64,000 nt of DNA from Mycolicibacterium confluentis (GTDB lineage: Bacteria; Actinomycetota; Actinomycetes; Mycobacteriales; Mycobacteriaceae), in assembly GCF_010729895.1 (NCBI RefSeq), contig NZ_AP022612.1:3534001-3598000 (forward strand). The letters run 5' to 3'. The notes beneath the pieces are model-generated. The model had not been told where the DNA came from, searched no databases, and saw only the letters and a program-made list of their open reading frames with translations. The position numbers and the translations under genes were made by a program. The stretch's first letter is position 1. Each line of letters opens with the position of its first letter. Below, piece by piece: positions 63,558-64,000 of this stretch.

Positions 63558-64000
63558 ATGAGCAAGCCCTACTGGAGCGGTACGGGAACGCGGGGCGGTA
63601 ACACCTACGCCGACGAGTCCCAGCACTCCACCGACTCCGATGGCCACAGCACCGAGTCCTACCAGTCGGCCTACAAGGCCGACGGGACCTACGACACGTA
63701 CGACACCGGTGCGACCGAGATTCTCGACTACGAGGATTACGACGACTACGACGATTTCGAGCACGACCGCGACACCCGCTGGCGGTGGATCGCCGGCGCC
63801 GCCGCCGCAGTGCTGTTCGTCTCAGTCGTCGCGATCGCCACAGTGCTCGGCAACGACAGCGCCACGTCCACCGCGACTTCCACGCAGACCAGCGCGGCCG
63901 AGGCCCCGGTGCAGGACGCCGCGCCCACGTCGACCACACCGCGCACCGTCATCGCGACGGTGCCGCCCGGCCCCGGTCCGTCCGCACCGCTGGCGCCCGA
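63558..64000 (+). CDS. Thr/Pro-rich membrane protein (Rv3209-like), 3' end outside window
   Basis: The ATG at 63558 opens a frame that runs off the right edge (147 codons visible). The N-terminal 70 residues are hydrophilic with Ser/Thr and an acidic Tyr/Asp cluster (ILDYEDYDDYDDFEHD). One membrane helix follows (WIAGAAAAVLFVSVVAIATVL), then a Thr/Ala/Pro-rich exported part. This matches Rv3209, described as a Thr/Pro-rich protein, perhaps MmpS-like in topology. Function unknown. Confidence 0.9.
   Translation, partial: MSKPYWSGTGTRGGNTYADESQHSTDSDGHSTESYQSAYKADGTYDTYDTGATEILDYEDYDDYDDFEHDRDTRWRWIAGAAAAVLFVSVVAIATVLGNDSATSTATSTQTSAAEAPVQDAAPTSTTPRTVIATVPPGPGPSAPLAP

Overview
The window is high-GC actinobacterial DNA from a mycobacterium, most likely a fast grower (Mycolicibacterium type). 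The right half keeps the gene order of Mycobacterium tuberculosis Rv3193c to Rv3209: UPF0182 protein, PDZ/Lon-type protease, DUF2342 zincin, cyclodehydratase-like protein, ABC1 kinase, WhiB7, UvrD2, mycoredoxin-1, NudC, potassium channel, AdnB/AdnA, LipV-like hydrolase, alkyltransferase-like protein, MoeZ, DUF3152 metallopeptidase, TetR, DUF3107 (TB9.4) and a Thr/Pro-rich membrane protein. Start codons are often GTG, most operons join through 4-bp ATGA/GTGA overlaps, and terminators tend to be strong hairpins with weak T tracts. I recognised no insertion sequence, prophage or CRISPR array.

1-13.9 kb is variable metabolic and transport DNA. It holds a GntR regulator coupled to a soluble Cache-domain protein and divergent from an amino-acid permease; small exported and hypothetical proteins; an acyltransferase-3/SGNH membrane protein with altered signature residues; a CtaG-DUF2243 membrane pair; an acyl-CoA ligase; a second APC permease; an intact TetR gene and a decayed TetR pseudogene. 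13.9-17 kb is a complete molybdate uptake operon (HTH-Mop regulator, modA, modB, modC). It is followed by a 54-aa Cys-rich protein, and by a thioredoxin whose promoter carries a CsoR-family-like operator.

17.7-33.2 kb is accessory. It has a SpoIIAA-like protein, a 47-aa protein, gamma-glutamyltransferase, a Gly/His-rich exported peptide and an FAD monooxygenase. Next comes a compact three-gene set that I consider the most unusual locus: an astacin-type metalloprotease fused to hemopexin-like repeats, a gluzincin-type metalloprotease and a ComEC-like metallo-beta-lactamase-fold protein. PutP, initiator tRNA-Met, a BBE-type FAD oxidase and a large BTAD-ATPase regulator complete this part.

33.3-64 kb is the conserved core. 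It is interrupted by an AveC-like / NorQ-like ATPase / NorD-like VWA / TetR cassette (39.7-44.1 kb) between the Rv3196 and Rv3197 counterparts. The whiB7 leader is well preserved: a promoter with an AT-rich box 3 bp upstream of the -35, a 62-codon upstream ORF behind a perfect Shine-Dalgarno, and a terminator hairpin before whiB7. An unnamed palindromic element with a 12-16-12 design occurs three times (28.2, 33.2 and 48.7 kb). Themes in the core are antibiotic-stress response (WhiB7, ABC1 kinase), DNA break processing (UvrD2, AdnAB), thiol and NADH homeostasis (mycoredoxin, NudC) and sulfur-carrier activation (MoeZ).
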